From the NCBI GenBank assembly GCA_023436395.1, contig JAEZJJ010000012.1, positions 1-30,484 on the forward strand: a DNA stretch of 30,484 nucleotides, given 5' to 3'. This DNA comes from Bacillota bacterium. Its GTDB lineage: Bacteria; Bacillota; Clostridia; Lachnospirales; Cellulosilyticaceae. Shown in pieces: positions 24,864 through 30,484 of this stretch. Below the pieces are notes generated by a model that saw nothing but the letters and a program-made list of their open reading frames with translations, was not told the origin of the DNA and did no database searches. A program made the position numbers and the translations under genes. Position 1 is the first letter of the stretch, and each line of letters starts with the position of its first letter.

Positions 24864-25604
24864 ATGGCAAAATTTTTTGTAAATATAGAGGACGTACTTG
24901 AAAATGAGATCCATATTAAAGGCAAAGACGTAAACCACATCAAAAATGTTTTACGCTTACCTATAGGAAAAGAAATTTTAATTAACGATAGACAAGGTAA
25001 GGACTATAAGTGTATAATAAAATCAATGAATGCTGATTTAATAAGTGCTGATATTGTAGAACAACTAGAAGATACTACAGAACCAACAATAGAAACTTGT
25101 TTATTTCAATCCCTTATTAAGGGTGAGAAAATGGAGTTTGTTATTCAAAAGGCCATTGAAATTGGGGTAACAATGATTGTACCTATTATAACAGACCGTT
25201 GTATTGTTAAGATAGAATCGGAGAAAAAGCTAAATAATAAGTGTGAACGTTGGCAAAAAATTGCTGAGAGTGCAGCTAAGCAAAGTAAACGGGGAATTGT
25301 ACCTGAGGTGATGAATCCAATGTCTTTTGATGAAGCATTGACCTTTGCCAAAGAAAGATATGAAATAGCATGTATTCCTTTTGAAAATGAGAAGGCTCAT
25401 CATATAAAAAATTATTTAAGAAATTGTAGTGCACAATCGATAGGGATATTTATCGGTCCAGAGGGTGGCTTTACGGATGAAGAAATAACTTTAGCAAATA
25501 ATTCTGGAATAAGTTCAATTACTTTAGGTAGGCGGATATTAAGAAGTGAGACAGCTGGAATCGTGACTTTAGCAAACATTATGTATGAGATGGGGGAGAT
25601 TTAG
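24864..25604 (+). CDS. rsmE: 16S rRNA (uracil-1498-N3) methyltransferase RsmE
   Basis: RsmE is a SPOUT (knotted) methyltransferase that makes m3U1498 in 16S rRNA. The 246-residue product has an N-terminal PUA-like domain (HIKGKDVNHIKNVLRLPIG) and the C-terminal knot with GIFIGPEGGFTDEEI and ITLGRRILRSETAGIVTLAN, both diagnostic. The segment LFQSLIKGEKMEFVIQKAIE is also typical. The ATG lies 11 bases after the prmA stop with GAGGGTGG in between, so the two are one operon. Confidence 0.95.
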   Translation: MAKFFVNIEDVLENEIHIKGKDVNHIKNVLRLPIGKEILINDRQGKDYKCIIKSMNADLISADIVEQLEDTTEPTIETCLFQSLIKGEKMEFVIQKAIEIGVTMIVPIITDRCIVKIESEKKLNNKCERWQKIAESAAKQSKRGIVPEVMNPMSFDEALTFAKERYEIACIPFENEKAHHIKNYLRNCSAQSIGIFIGPEGGFTDEEITLANNSGISSITLGRRILRSETAGIVTLANIMYEMGEI

Positions 25605-25606
25605 AT

Positions 25607-25975
25607 ATGGAAGATGTGAAGTTTTTAGTTGTTGACGATGCAATATTTATGAGGACAGTCCTCAAAAAAATGTTAACAGATGCTAACTTTACTGTTGTTG
25701 GAGAGGCAGGTAATGGACTTCAAGCGATTGAGATGGCACAACAACTTCAACCAGACATTATTACTTTAGATATTACTATGCCAGAAATGGATGGTATACA
25801 AGCAATAGATAGAATTTTAGAAGTAAGTCCAAACACCAAAATTATTATGTGTTCAGCTATGGGACAACATTCAAAAGTAGTGGAAGCGATAAAAAAAGGT
25901 GCAAAAGACTTTATTGTCAAACCCTTTGAAAAAACACGTGTATTACAAGCAATTTATAATGTAATGAACAGATAA
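25607..25975 (+). CDS. Single-domain CheY-like response regulator
   Basis: The 122 residues form one receiver domain and nothing else. The active site is complete: Asp10-Asp11 in VVDDAIFMR, phosphoacceptor Asp55 in TLDITMPEMDG, Ser83 in IIMCSAMGQ and Lys105 in FIVKPFEK. The sequence looks most like CheY of Gram-positive chemotaxis systems. The ATG comes two bases after the rsmE stop with GGGGGAG-type ribosome binding site inside the rsmE end, so it is co-expressed with two rRNA/ribosomal methyltransferases. No chemotaxis, flagellar or kinase gene is within the window. The lack of an output domain means it must act through protein contacts. Which partner it has is unknown, so I give no symbol. 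Confidence 0.92.
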   Translation: MEDVKFLVVDDAIFMRTVLKKMLTDANFTVVGEAGNGLQAIEMAQQLQPDIITLDITMPEMDGIQAIDRILEVSPNTKIIMCSAMGQHSKVVEAIKKGAKDFIVKPFEKTRVLQAIYNVMNR

Positions 25976-25999
25976 AATGGGGGGGGACCCTCATTTTTT
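25974..25999 (+). terminator. Terminator after the CheY-like gene
   Basis: AAAATGGGGG (25974-25983) pairs with CCCTCATTTT (25988-25997) with one G-U pair; the loop GGGA is a GNRA-type tetraloop. Six Ts run from 25994 to 25999. The stem begins right at the stop codon of the upstream gene and uses part of an eight-G run (25979-25986), the longest G run I see in the window. Confidence 0.8.
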
Positions 26000-26023
26000 A
26001 TGTTCAAAAATAGGAGACATGAA

Positions 26024-27196
26024 ATGAATCAAGAAATTTATCTAGATAATGCTGCAACCACAAAACCACTTGAGTGCGTAGCTGATAGTGTGAAAAATGC
26101 CATGTTATCTTTTTATGGTAATCCATCTTCTTTGCATAAAAAGGGAATGGAAGCAGAAAATATCCTTAAGGAAGCAAGTAACTTTTTTGCAAAAGCAATG
26201 GGTTGTTTACCGGAAGAAATTTTATATACATCAGGTGGGACTGAAAGTAATAATATGGCCATTATTGGTGCTGCATTAGCTTACAAAAGACGTGGTAATA
26301 AAATTATTACAAGTAATATTGAACATCCATCTGTAGGTGAAGTATTTAAATTTTTAGAGACTCAAGGTTTTAATGTGGTAACTATTGGTGTGAATAAAGA
26401 AGGATATATTGATTTAGAGACACTAAGGAATACGATTGATGAAAAAACAGTTTTAGTAAGTATCATGCATGTTAATAATGAAATAGGTACAATTCAACCT
26501 ATATCAGAAATAGGTTATCTCATAAAAGAGAAAAATGCAGAAACATTATTTCATGTAGATGCGGTACAGTCTTTTGCAAAAATACCGATTCATGTAAGAA
26601 AATCAAAGATAGATTTTTTATCTATAAGTGCCCATAAATTTTATGGCCCTCGAGGTATTGGTTTATTATATAAAAATAAACAAGTAAGAATGCAACAACT
26701 ACTATGGGGCGGGGGGCAACAAAAGAATATGCGTTCAGGAACAGAGAATGTCCCAGGTGTAGCAGGTGCTTTAAGTGCTGCCTCATATGTTTTAGAGAAT
26801 CAGGCTAGTATTCTTAAACATATGATGGCGTGTAAAAGGACTCTTGCAAATGGTTTATTAGAAACATTATCTGATGTATGGATTAACGGTCCAAGTTTGG
26901 AACAGGGTGCACCATATATTTTAAATATGGGGTTTAAAGATGTGCGTGCAGAAGTACTTTTACATGCTTTAGAACAAGAAGGGATTTTTGTTTCTTCAGG
27001 TTCAGCATGCAGTAGCCATAAGAAGATAAAAGATGGTGTACTTGTTGCTATAGGTCTTTCTAATCATTATCTAGATAATGCCATTCGCTTTTCTTTTTCA
27101 CATGATACATCTTTAAAAGATATGAAAAAGGTGGTCGAAGTTATCATATCACAAGTTACACTACTAAGAAGATATACGCCAGGAGGAAGAAAATGA
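26024..27196 (+). CDS. Cysteine desulfurase (NifS/IscS family), probable sulfur donor for ThiI
   Basis: This PLP enzyme removes sulfur from cysteine as an enzyme-bound persulfide. In the 390-residue product IYLDNAATT opens the fold, TSGGTESNN binds the cofactor phosphate, Lys205 in SISAHKFYGPRG is the Schiff-base lysine, and Cys329 in VSSGSACSSHK is the persulfide cysteine. I chose the ATG at 26024, with AGGAG at 26012-26016; the ATG at 26000 sits in the terminator T-run. Its stop overlaps the thiI start (ATGA at 27193-27196), so the two are translationally coupled. The same pairing (NifZ-ThiI in Bacillus) supplies sulfur for 4-thiouridine in tRNA, and I infer that role here rather than general Fe-S assembly. 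Confidence 0.93.
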   Translation: MNQEIYLDNAATTKPLECVADSVKNAMLSFYGNPSSLHKKGMEAENILKEASNFFAKAMGCLPEEILYTSGGTESNNMAIIGAALAYKRRGNKIITSNIEHPSVGEVFKFLETQGFNVVTIGVNKEGYIDLETLRNTIDEKTVLVSIMHVNNEIGTIQPISEIGYLIKEKNAETLFHVDAVQSFAKIPIHVRKSKIDFLSISAHKFYGPRGIGLLYKNKQVRMQQLLWGGGQQKNMRSGTENVPGVAGALSAASYVLENQASILKHMMACKRTLANGLLETLSDVWINGPSLEQGAPYILNMGFKDVRAEVLLHALEQEGIFVSSGSACSSHKKIKDGVLVAIGLSNHYLDNAIRFSFSHDTSLKDMKKVVEVIISQVTLLRRYTPGGRK

Positions 27197-28374
27197 AAAA
27201 TGTATTTTTAATTAAATATGGCGAATTAGCTATTAAAGGTAAAAATAGACACTTATTTGAAAATAAACTTGTTACAAATATTAAAAGAAACTTAAAGACC
27301 ATAGGGGATTTCCTTGTTTCTAAGGAACAAGGAAGAATCATGGTTGAACCTATTGATAATGATGAAATAGATGTGGATCAAGTATTAGACCGTTTAAGTC
27401 GTATCTTTGGGATTATTGGTATTGCTTATGGGTTAAAAGAAGATGAGGTTTCAATTGATGCCATTAAGCATCTTGCATTAATTCAAATGAAACAAGAGTG
27501 TAAAGAAAAATCCATTACTTTTAAAGTGGAAACAAAGCGTGCAGACAAGCGTTTTCCTATGAACTCTATGGAGATAAGTGCTGAAATAGGTGGATACTTG
27601 TTAAGTGAATTAGGTGAACAAGTAAAAGTAGATGTACGCAAACCAGATGTGACTTTAATGGTTGAACTCAGAAATCACACTTATGTATATGCTAAGACAC
27701 ATAAAGGGGCAGGTGGAATGCCTTATGGTACTAATGGAAAGGCAACCTTACTACTTTCTGGTGGGATTGATAGTCCTGTAGCAGGTTGGATGATTGCAAA
27801 ACGTGGGGTAGAAGTAGATGCTGTTTATTTCCATGCACCACCTTATACAAGTGAACGTGCTAAGGAAAAAGTAGTAGACTTAGCAAAGAAGGTGGCAGTT
27901 TATACTGGAAATATGAAACTTCATATTATTAACTTTACAGATATTCAACTTAAGATCTATGAAAGATGTCCTCATGAACAATTAACTTTAATTATGAGAC
28001 GGATTATGATGTATGTAACTGAGACCATAGCTAAAAGAAATGGAAGTATGGGACTTATTACAGGTGAAAGTATTGGGCAAGTTGCTAGTCAAACAATGCA
28101 AAGTTTAGTGGTGACAGATGATGCAGCTACTATGCCTGTATTTCGTCCACTTATTGGATTTGATAAAGAAGAAATTGTTCAGATAGCAAAAAAAATAGAT
28201 ACTTTTGAAACTTCTATTTTACCTTATGAAGATTGTTGTACTATCTTTGTAGCTAAGCACCCTGAAACAAAACCGAAACTGGAATATATTGAACGTTCAG
28301 AAGGATTATTAGATGATATTATTGAAGAAATGATGACTAAAGCCATAGAAGAAATGGAAATTATTGATTGCTAG
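27193..28374 (+). CDS. thiI: tRNA 4-thiouridine synthase ThiI
   Basis: ThiI adenylates uridine-8 of tRNA and transfers sulfur to give 4-thiouridine; in some bacteria it also supports thiamine thiazole synthesis. The 393-residue product has an N-terminal ferredoxin-like/THUMP RNA-binding region (LIKYGELAIKGKNRHLFE and KRADKRFPMNSMEISAEIG) and a PP-loop ATPase domain with SGGIDSP at 189-195, then GLITGESIGQVASQT and RPLIGFDKEEIV. There is no C-terminal rhodanese domain, so this is the short Bacillus-type form, which takes sulfur from a dedicated cysteine desulfurase. The gene encoding one overlaps its start. Confidence 0.95.
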   Translation: MKNVFLIKYGELAIKGKNRHLFENKLVTNIKRNLKTIGDFLVSKEQGRIMVEPIDNDEIDVDQVLDRLSRIFGIIGIAYGLKEDEVSIDAIKHLALIQMKQECKEKSITFKVETKRADKRFPMNSMEISAEIGGYLLSELGEQVKVDVRKPDVTLMVELRNHTYVYAKTHKGAGGMPYGTNGKATLLLSGGIDSPVAGWMIAKRGVEVDAVYFHAPPYTSERAKEKVVDLAKKVAVYTGNMKLHIINFTDIQLKIYERCPHEQLTLIMRRIMMYVTETIAKRNGSMGLITGESIGQVASQTMQSLVVTDDAATMPVFRPLIGFDKEEIVQIAKKIDTFETSILPYEDCCTIFVAKHPETKPKLEYIERSEGLLDDIIEEMMTKAIEEMEIIDC

Positions 28375-28376
28375 AT

Positions 28377-28417
28377 AAAATAAAAAGTCCATTTTAATAA
28401 AATGGACTTTTTATTTT
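28377..28417. terminator. Bidirectional terminator between thiI and the HPr-like gene
   Basis: Positions 28377-28395 are the exact reverse complement of 28399-28417, a 19-bp stem with a 3-base loop. A- and T-rich ends are symmetric, so either strand gives a hairpin with a U-tract. It sits between two convergent genes. Confidence 0.93.
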
Positions 28418-28419
28418 AA

Positions 28420-28659
28420 TTAATTAGGTTCGGTTACAAAAGGTTTAAGTGCAATGATTAAGTCATCTGCACAGTTATCATTATATATGTCAAGTCTTAA
28501 TGCTTTGCTAAGATCTAAACTAAAGATACCCATAATAGATTTAGCATCAATTATATAACGTCCAGAGGATAGATCAAAGTCGCTATCATAGGTATTAATT
28601 AAATTGACAAATTGTTTAACTTTTTCAATTGAATTAAGTGAAATATAAACAGATTTCAT
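28420..28659 (-). CDS. HPr-like protein lacking the phosphoacceptor histidine
   Basis: The 79-residue product aligns without gaps to HPr of the sugar phosphotransferase system across the second half: DAKSIMGIFSLDL matches the HPr block around regulatory Ser46, here Ser41. The N-terminal part does not keep GIHARPA. By counting back from the aligned serine, His15 corresponds to Ser10 and Arg17 to Glu12, so it cannot take phosphate from enzyme I in the normal way. This resembles Bacillus Crh, in which His15 is Gln and only the serine is phosphorylated by HPr kinase. I infer a regulatory rather than transport role. The start at 28659 has GGGGG at 28665-28669; an ATG at 28671 would overlap that site. 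It is a single-gene unit, divergent from mtaB. Confidence 0.82.
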   Translation of the reverse strand: MKSVYISLNSIEKVKQFVNLINTYDSDFDLSSGRYIIDAKSIMGIFSLDLSKALRLDIYNDNCADDLIIALKPFVTEPN

Positions 28660-28683
28660 AATTACCCCCATAAGTAGTAGAAT

Positions 28684-28713
28684 AGTAGCTTGATTTCTAT
28701 TTGTTAAGCTACT
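28684..28713. repeat. Inverted repeat in the divergent region between the HPr-like gene and mtaB
   Basis: AGTAGCTT (28684-28691) is the exact reverse complement of AAGCTACT (28706-28713), with 14 bases between. There is no following T-tract on either strand, so it is not an obvious terminator. An operator or a leader hairpin is possible. I find no convincing -35/-10 pair for either flanking gene. Confidence 0.5.
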
Positions 28714-28762
28714 TGTATCATATATTTTGCAAGAATGAATGTCAATAAAAAGAGGTGAGAAT

Positions 28763-30070
28763 TTGAGAAAAGTAGCGTTCTATACATTAGGTTGTAAAGT
28801 AAATCAATATGACACAGAAGCTGTGCTGGAAAATTTCAAAGACGCAGGTTATGAAATTGTAGATTTTAACGAATATGCAGATGTATATGTTGTTAATACA
28901 TGTACTGTAACACATTTAAGTGATAGAAAATGCAGACAAATGCTGAGAAAGACTAAAAAAATTAATGATCAAAGTATTTTAGTAGCCATGGGGTGCTATG
29001 CTCAGATTGCTGCAGATAAAATCAAAGATCAAGTAGAAGAAATTGATATTATCGTAGGAACTAATAAGAGAAATGAAGTTGTATCTTTGGTAGATAGATT
29101 TGAAAAAGAGAATAGAGAAACAATTAACATCGTTTCTGATATTATGGATGTAAATGAATTTGAAGAACTTCGTATTTCTGATATGGGTGAGCGTACACGG
29201 GTGTATGTAAAAGTACAAGAAGGATGCAATAATTACTGTAGTTACTGTATCATTCCTTATACCCGTGGTAAAATAAGAAGTAGAAAAGAAGAGCAAGTTG
29301 TTCAAGAAATAACTAAACTAGTGGGACTTGGATTTAAAGAAGTTATTTTAACAGGAATACATGTGCTTGCTTATGGGAAAGATTTAGGTAATACAAACTT
29401 AATTCAATTATTGAAGCGTGTGCATGAAATAGAAGGAGTAGAACGTATTCGGATGAGTTCTATTGAACCAGTTGCAATTACATCTGAATTTATAGAAGCC
29501 CTCCGTCAAATGCCTAAGGTATGTCATCATTTTCATCTCTCTTTACAGAGCGGTAGTGAAACTGTTTTAAGGCGCATGAATCGTAAGTATACAGCAGTTG
29601 AATATAAAGAGAGTGTGACAAAATTAAGAGAGCTTTGGCCAGATGTAGCTATTACTACAGATATTATAGTTGGTTTTCCAGGAGAAACAGAAGAAGAGTT
29701 TGAAGAAACAGTAGAATTTGCTAAAAGTATTCATCTTTCACAAATTCATATTTTCCCATTCTCACCTAGGGAAGGGACTCCAGCAGCAAAAATGCGTGCA
29801 CAGGTAACTCCAGAAGTTAAAGAAGCTCGTGTAAAGACCTTATCAAAAGTAGAGAGACAATTAAGATTAGCATATATGGAACAATTCATTGGTACTGAAG
29901 TTGAAGTATTATTTGAAAAATATCATGAAAATGAAGTGGCAGGTTATACAAGCAACTATCTAAAAGTTAAAGTTATAGGAAATGAAAAAAATGAGAATAC
30001 TATTCAAAAAGTAAGAATAGACGATATTGTGGACGAACATCTATTAGTAGGGCATATTATAAATGGATAA
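28763..30070 (+). CDS. mtaB: tRNA threonylcarbamoyladenosine methylthiotransferase MtaB
   Basis: MtaB adds a methylthio group to t6A at position 37 of certain tRNAs, giving ms2t6A. The 435-residue product has the three methylthiotransferase parts: an N-terminal cluster domain starting VAFYTLGCKVNQYDTEAV, with further Cys in NTCTV and GCYAQ; a radical SAM domain with Cys155, Cys159 and Cys162 in GCNNYCSYC; and a C-terminal TRAM domain (EVLFEKYHENEVAGYTSNYL). TLGCKVNQ and FPFSPREGTPAAKM mark MtaB rather than MiaB or RimO. I chose TTG 28763, since AGAGGTGAG precedes it and the ATG at 28739 has no ribosome binding site. The usual Firmicutes neighbours ireB and ruvX follow. Confidence 0.93.
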   Translation: MRKVAFYTLGCKVNQYDTEAVLENFKDAGYEIVDFNEYADVYVVNTCTVTHLSDRKCRQMLRKTKKINDQSILVAMGCYAQIAADKIKDQVEEIDIIVGTNKRNEVVSLVDRFEKENRETINIVSDIMDVNEFEELRISDMGERTRVYVKVQEGCNNYCSYCIIPYTRGKIRSRKEEQVVQEITKLVGLGFKEVILTGIHVLAYGKDLGNTNLIQLLKRVHEIEGVERIRMSSIEPVAITSEFIEALRQMPKVCHHFHLSLQSGSETVLRRMNRKYTAVEYKESVTKLRELWPDVAITTDIIVGFPGETEEEFEETVEFAKSIHLSQIHIFPFSPREGTPAAKMRAQVTPEVKEARVKTLSKVERQLRLAYMEQFIGTEVEVLFEKYHENEVAGYTSNYLKVKVIGNEKNENTIQKVRIDDIVDEHLLVGHIING

Positions 30071-30093
30071 AAATAATATTTTTTATTTTTATC
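30066..30093 (+). terminator. AT-only hairpin after mtaB, weak terminator candidate
   Basis: Positions 30066-30076 pair with 30083-30093, 11 pairs with a 6-base loop, almost all A-T. It overlaps the mtaB stop codon. The lack of a GC core makes efficient termination doubtful. Confidence 0.35.
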
Positions 30094-30113
30094 TATAGTT
30101 TTGTTACAAATTA

Positions 30114-30122
30114 TGGTATACT
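30114..30122 (+). promoter_or_regulatory. Candidate extended -10 promoter for ireB
   Basis: TGGTATACT at 30114-30122 has the TGn extension plus TATACT, a 5-of-6 -10 box. No good -35 lies at 16-18 bases upstream. The ireB start codon follows 40 bases later. Confidence 0.45.
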
Positions 30123-30162
30123 TATCCTATACAAGGTTTAGCTATTGGAAGGTGTGAGCAAT

Positions 30163-30414
30163 ATGGAAAATATGAATGAAACTATGCAATTTCATTTAGA
30201 AGGCTTAGAAAAAGCTTCAACCAGAGAAATATTAATGGATGTTTATGTTGCTTTAGAAGAAAAAGGTTACCATCCCATTAATCAAATAGTAGGATATATT
30301 ATGTCCGGAGACCCAACTTATATTACAAGCCATAATGGGGCAAGAAACAAGATTCGTAAGTTAGAAAGAGATGAGATATTAGAAGAACTTGTAACTCATT
30401 ATCTTAAACGCTAA
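30163..30414 (+). CDS. ireB: IreB family regulatory phosphoprotein (UPF0297)
   Basis: IreB is a small protein first studied in Enterococcus faecalis, where it is phosphorylated on threonine by the PASTA kinase IreK and limits cephalosporin resistance. The 83-residue product matches the family along its length: NETMQFHLEG at the start, DVYVALEEKGYHPINQIVGY in the centre and NKIRKLERDEILEELVTHYL at the end. Thr7 in NETMQF corresponds to the conserved phosphorylatable threonine region. I prefer ATG 30163 (GGAAGGTG at 30147-30154) to TTG 30145. The next gene is ruvX, the standard order in Firmicutes. Confidence 0.93.
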   Translation: MENMNETMQFHLEGLEKASTREILMDVYVALEEKGYHPINQIVGYIMSGDPTYITSHNGARNKIRKLERDEILEELVTHYLKR

Positions 30415-30419
30415 AAGTG

Positions 30420-30447
30420 GCTGTAGGGGGAACTCTACAGCTTTTTT
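30420..30447 (+). terminator. Rho-independent terminator or attenuator between ireB and ruvX
   Basis: GCTGTAG (30420-30426) pairs with CTACAGC (30435-30441), followed by six Ts. Because ruvX begins only 15 bases after the T-run with no room for a promoter, read-through must supply ruvX, so this is probably a partial terminator. Confidence 0.75.
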
Positions 30448-30461
30448 ATAGGAGGCACAAT

Positions 30462-30484
30462 GTGCGTATATTAGGTTTAGATTT
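30462..30484 (+). CDS. ruvX: Holliday junction resolvase-like protein RuvX (YqgF), first codons only
   Basis: GTG at 30462 follows GGAGG (30451-30455) by six bases and reads MRILGLD before the window ends. That matches the start of RuvX/YqgF proteins, whose first Asp is a catalytic residue of the RNase H-like fold and which act in pre-16S rRNA 5' processing. The position after ireB is the expected one. An overlapping ATG at 30460 hits a stop after four codons. Confidence 0.75.

Noticed and set aside
28979..29305. A 108-codon minus-strand frame within mtaB
   Set aside because: It overlaps the conserved radical SAM region of mtaB, has a low-complexity Phe/Ile/Asn-rich product, and lacks a ribosome binding site.
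28763..30070. Reading the radical SAM gene as miaB or rimO
   Set aside because: The N-terminal TLGCKVNQYDTEA and the late PFSPREGTPAAKM are the MtaB forms; synteny with ireB-ruvX does not contradict this.
1..30484. CRISPR arrays, insertion sequences, prophage genes, tRNA or rRNA genes, toxin-antitoxin pairs
   Set aside because: I looked for direct repeats with spacers, transposase or integrase motifs, tRNA-like folds and small paired genes on both strands and saw none that could be supported.

Overview
The window is about 30.5 kb of AT-rich chromosome from a spore-forming member of the Clostridia (Firmicutes). The evidence is the low GC content, strong AGGAGG-type ribosome binding sites, an L27 with the Firmicutes N-terminal extension next to its protease gene, HrcA/CIRCE control, and the sporulation genes gpr and spoIIP. 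The gene order suggests a relative of the Lachnospiraceae, possibly the Cellulosilyticum/Epulopiscium side, but that placement is a guess. Almost all of the window is core chromosome. I see no tRNA, rRNA, insertion sequence, prophage, CRISPR array or defence island, and no gap over 300 bases without a gene.

Layout. 1-2624: ribosome genes rplU (3' end), prp, rpmA, then obg and a YhbY-type RNA-binding protein. 2756-4429: a fused NadD-YqeK protein and the ribosome silencing factor RsfS. 4474-5784 (minus): a penicillin-binding D,D-carboxypeptidase. 5900-12947: a dense run of overlapping genes: comEA-like, response regulator, histidine kinase, GerMN lipoprotein, comEC, holA. 12991-13254 (minus): rpsT. 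13471-15750: gpr and spoIIP, with candidate sporulation promoters. 15834-18790: lepA and hemW. 18815-23638: the class I heat-shock operon hrcA-grpE-dnaK-dnaJ behind a perfect CIRCE operator. 23881-28374: prmA, rsmE, a lone CheY-like receiver, a cysteine desulfurase and thiI. 28420-28659 (minus): an HPr-like protein without the phosphoacceptor histidine. 28763-30484: mtaB, ireB and the first codons of ruvX.

Common themes are ribosome assembly, translation and tRNA modification (L21, L27, Prp, Obg, YhbY, RsfS, S20, LepA, PrmA, RsmE, ThiI, MtaB), protein quality control, DNA uptake and sporulation. The three convergent gene junctions each hold a long, symmetric hairpin that can end transcription from both sides.

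I do not see a clear undescribed system. The parts most worth a second look are the two-component/GerMN module placed between comEA and comEC, the histidine-less HPr-like protein that keeps the regulatory serine, the NadD-YqeK fusion, the single-domain CheY-like receiver away from chemotaxis genes, and the candidate compartment-specific promoters of gpr and spoIIP.
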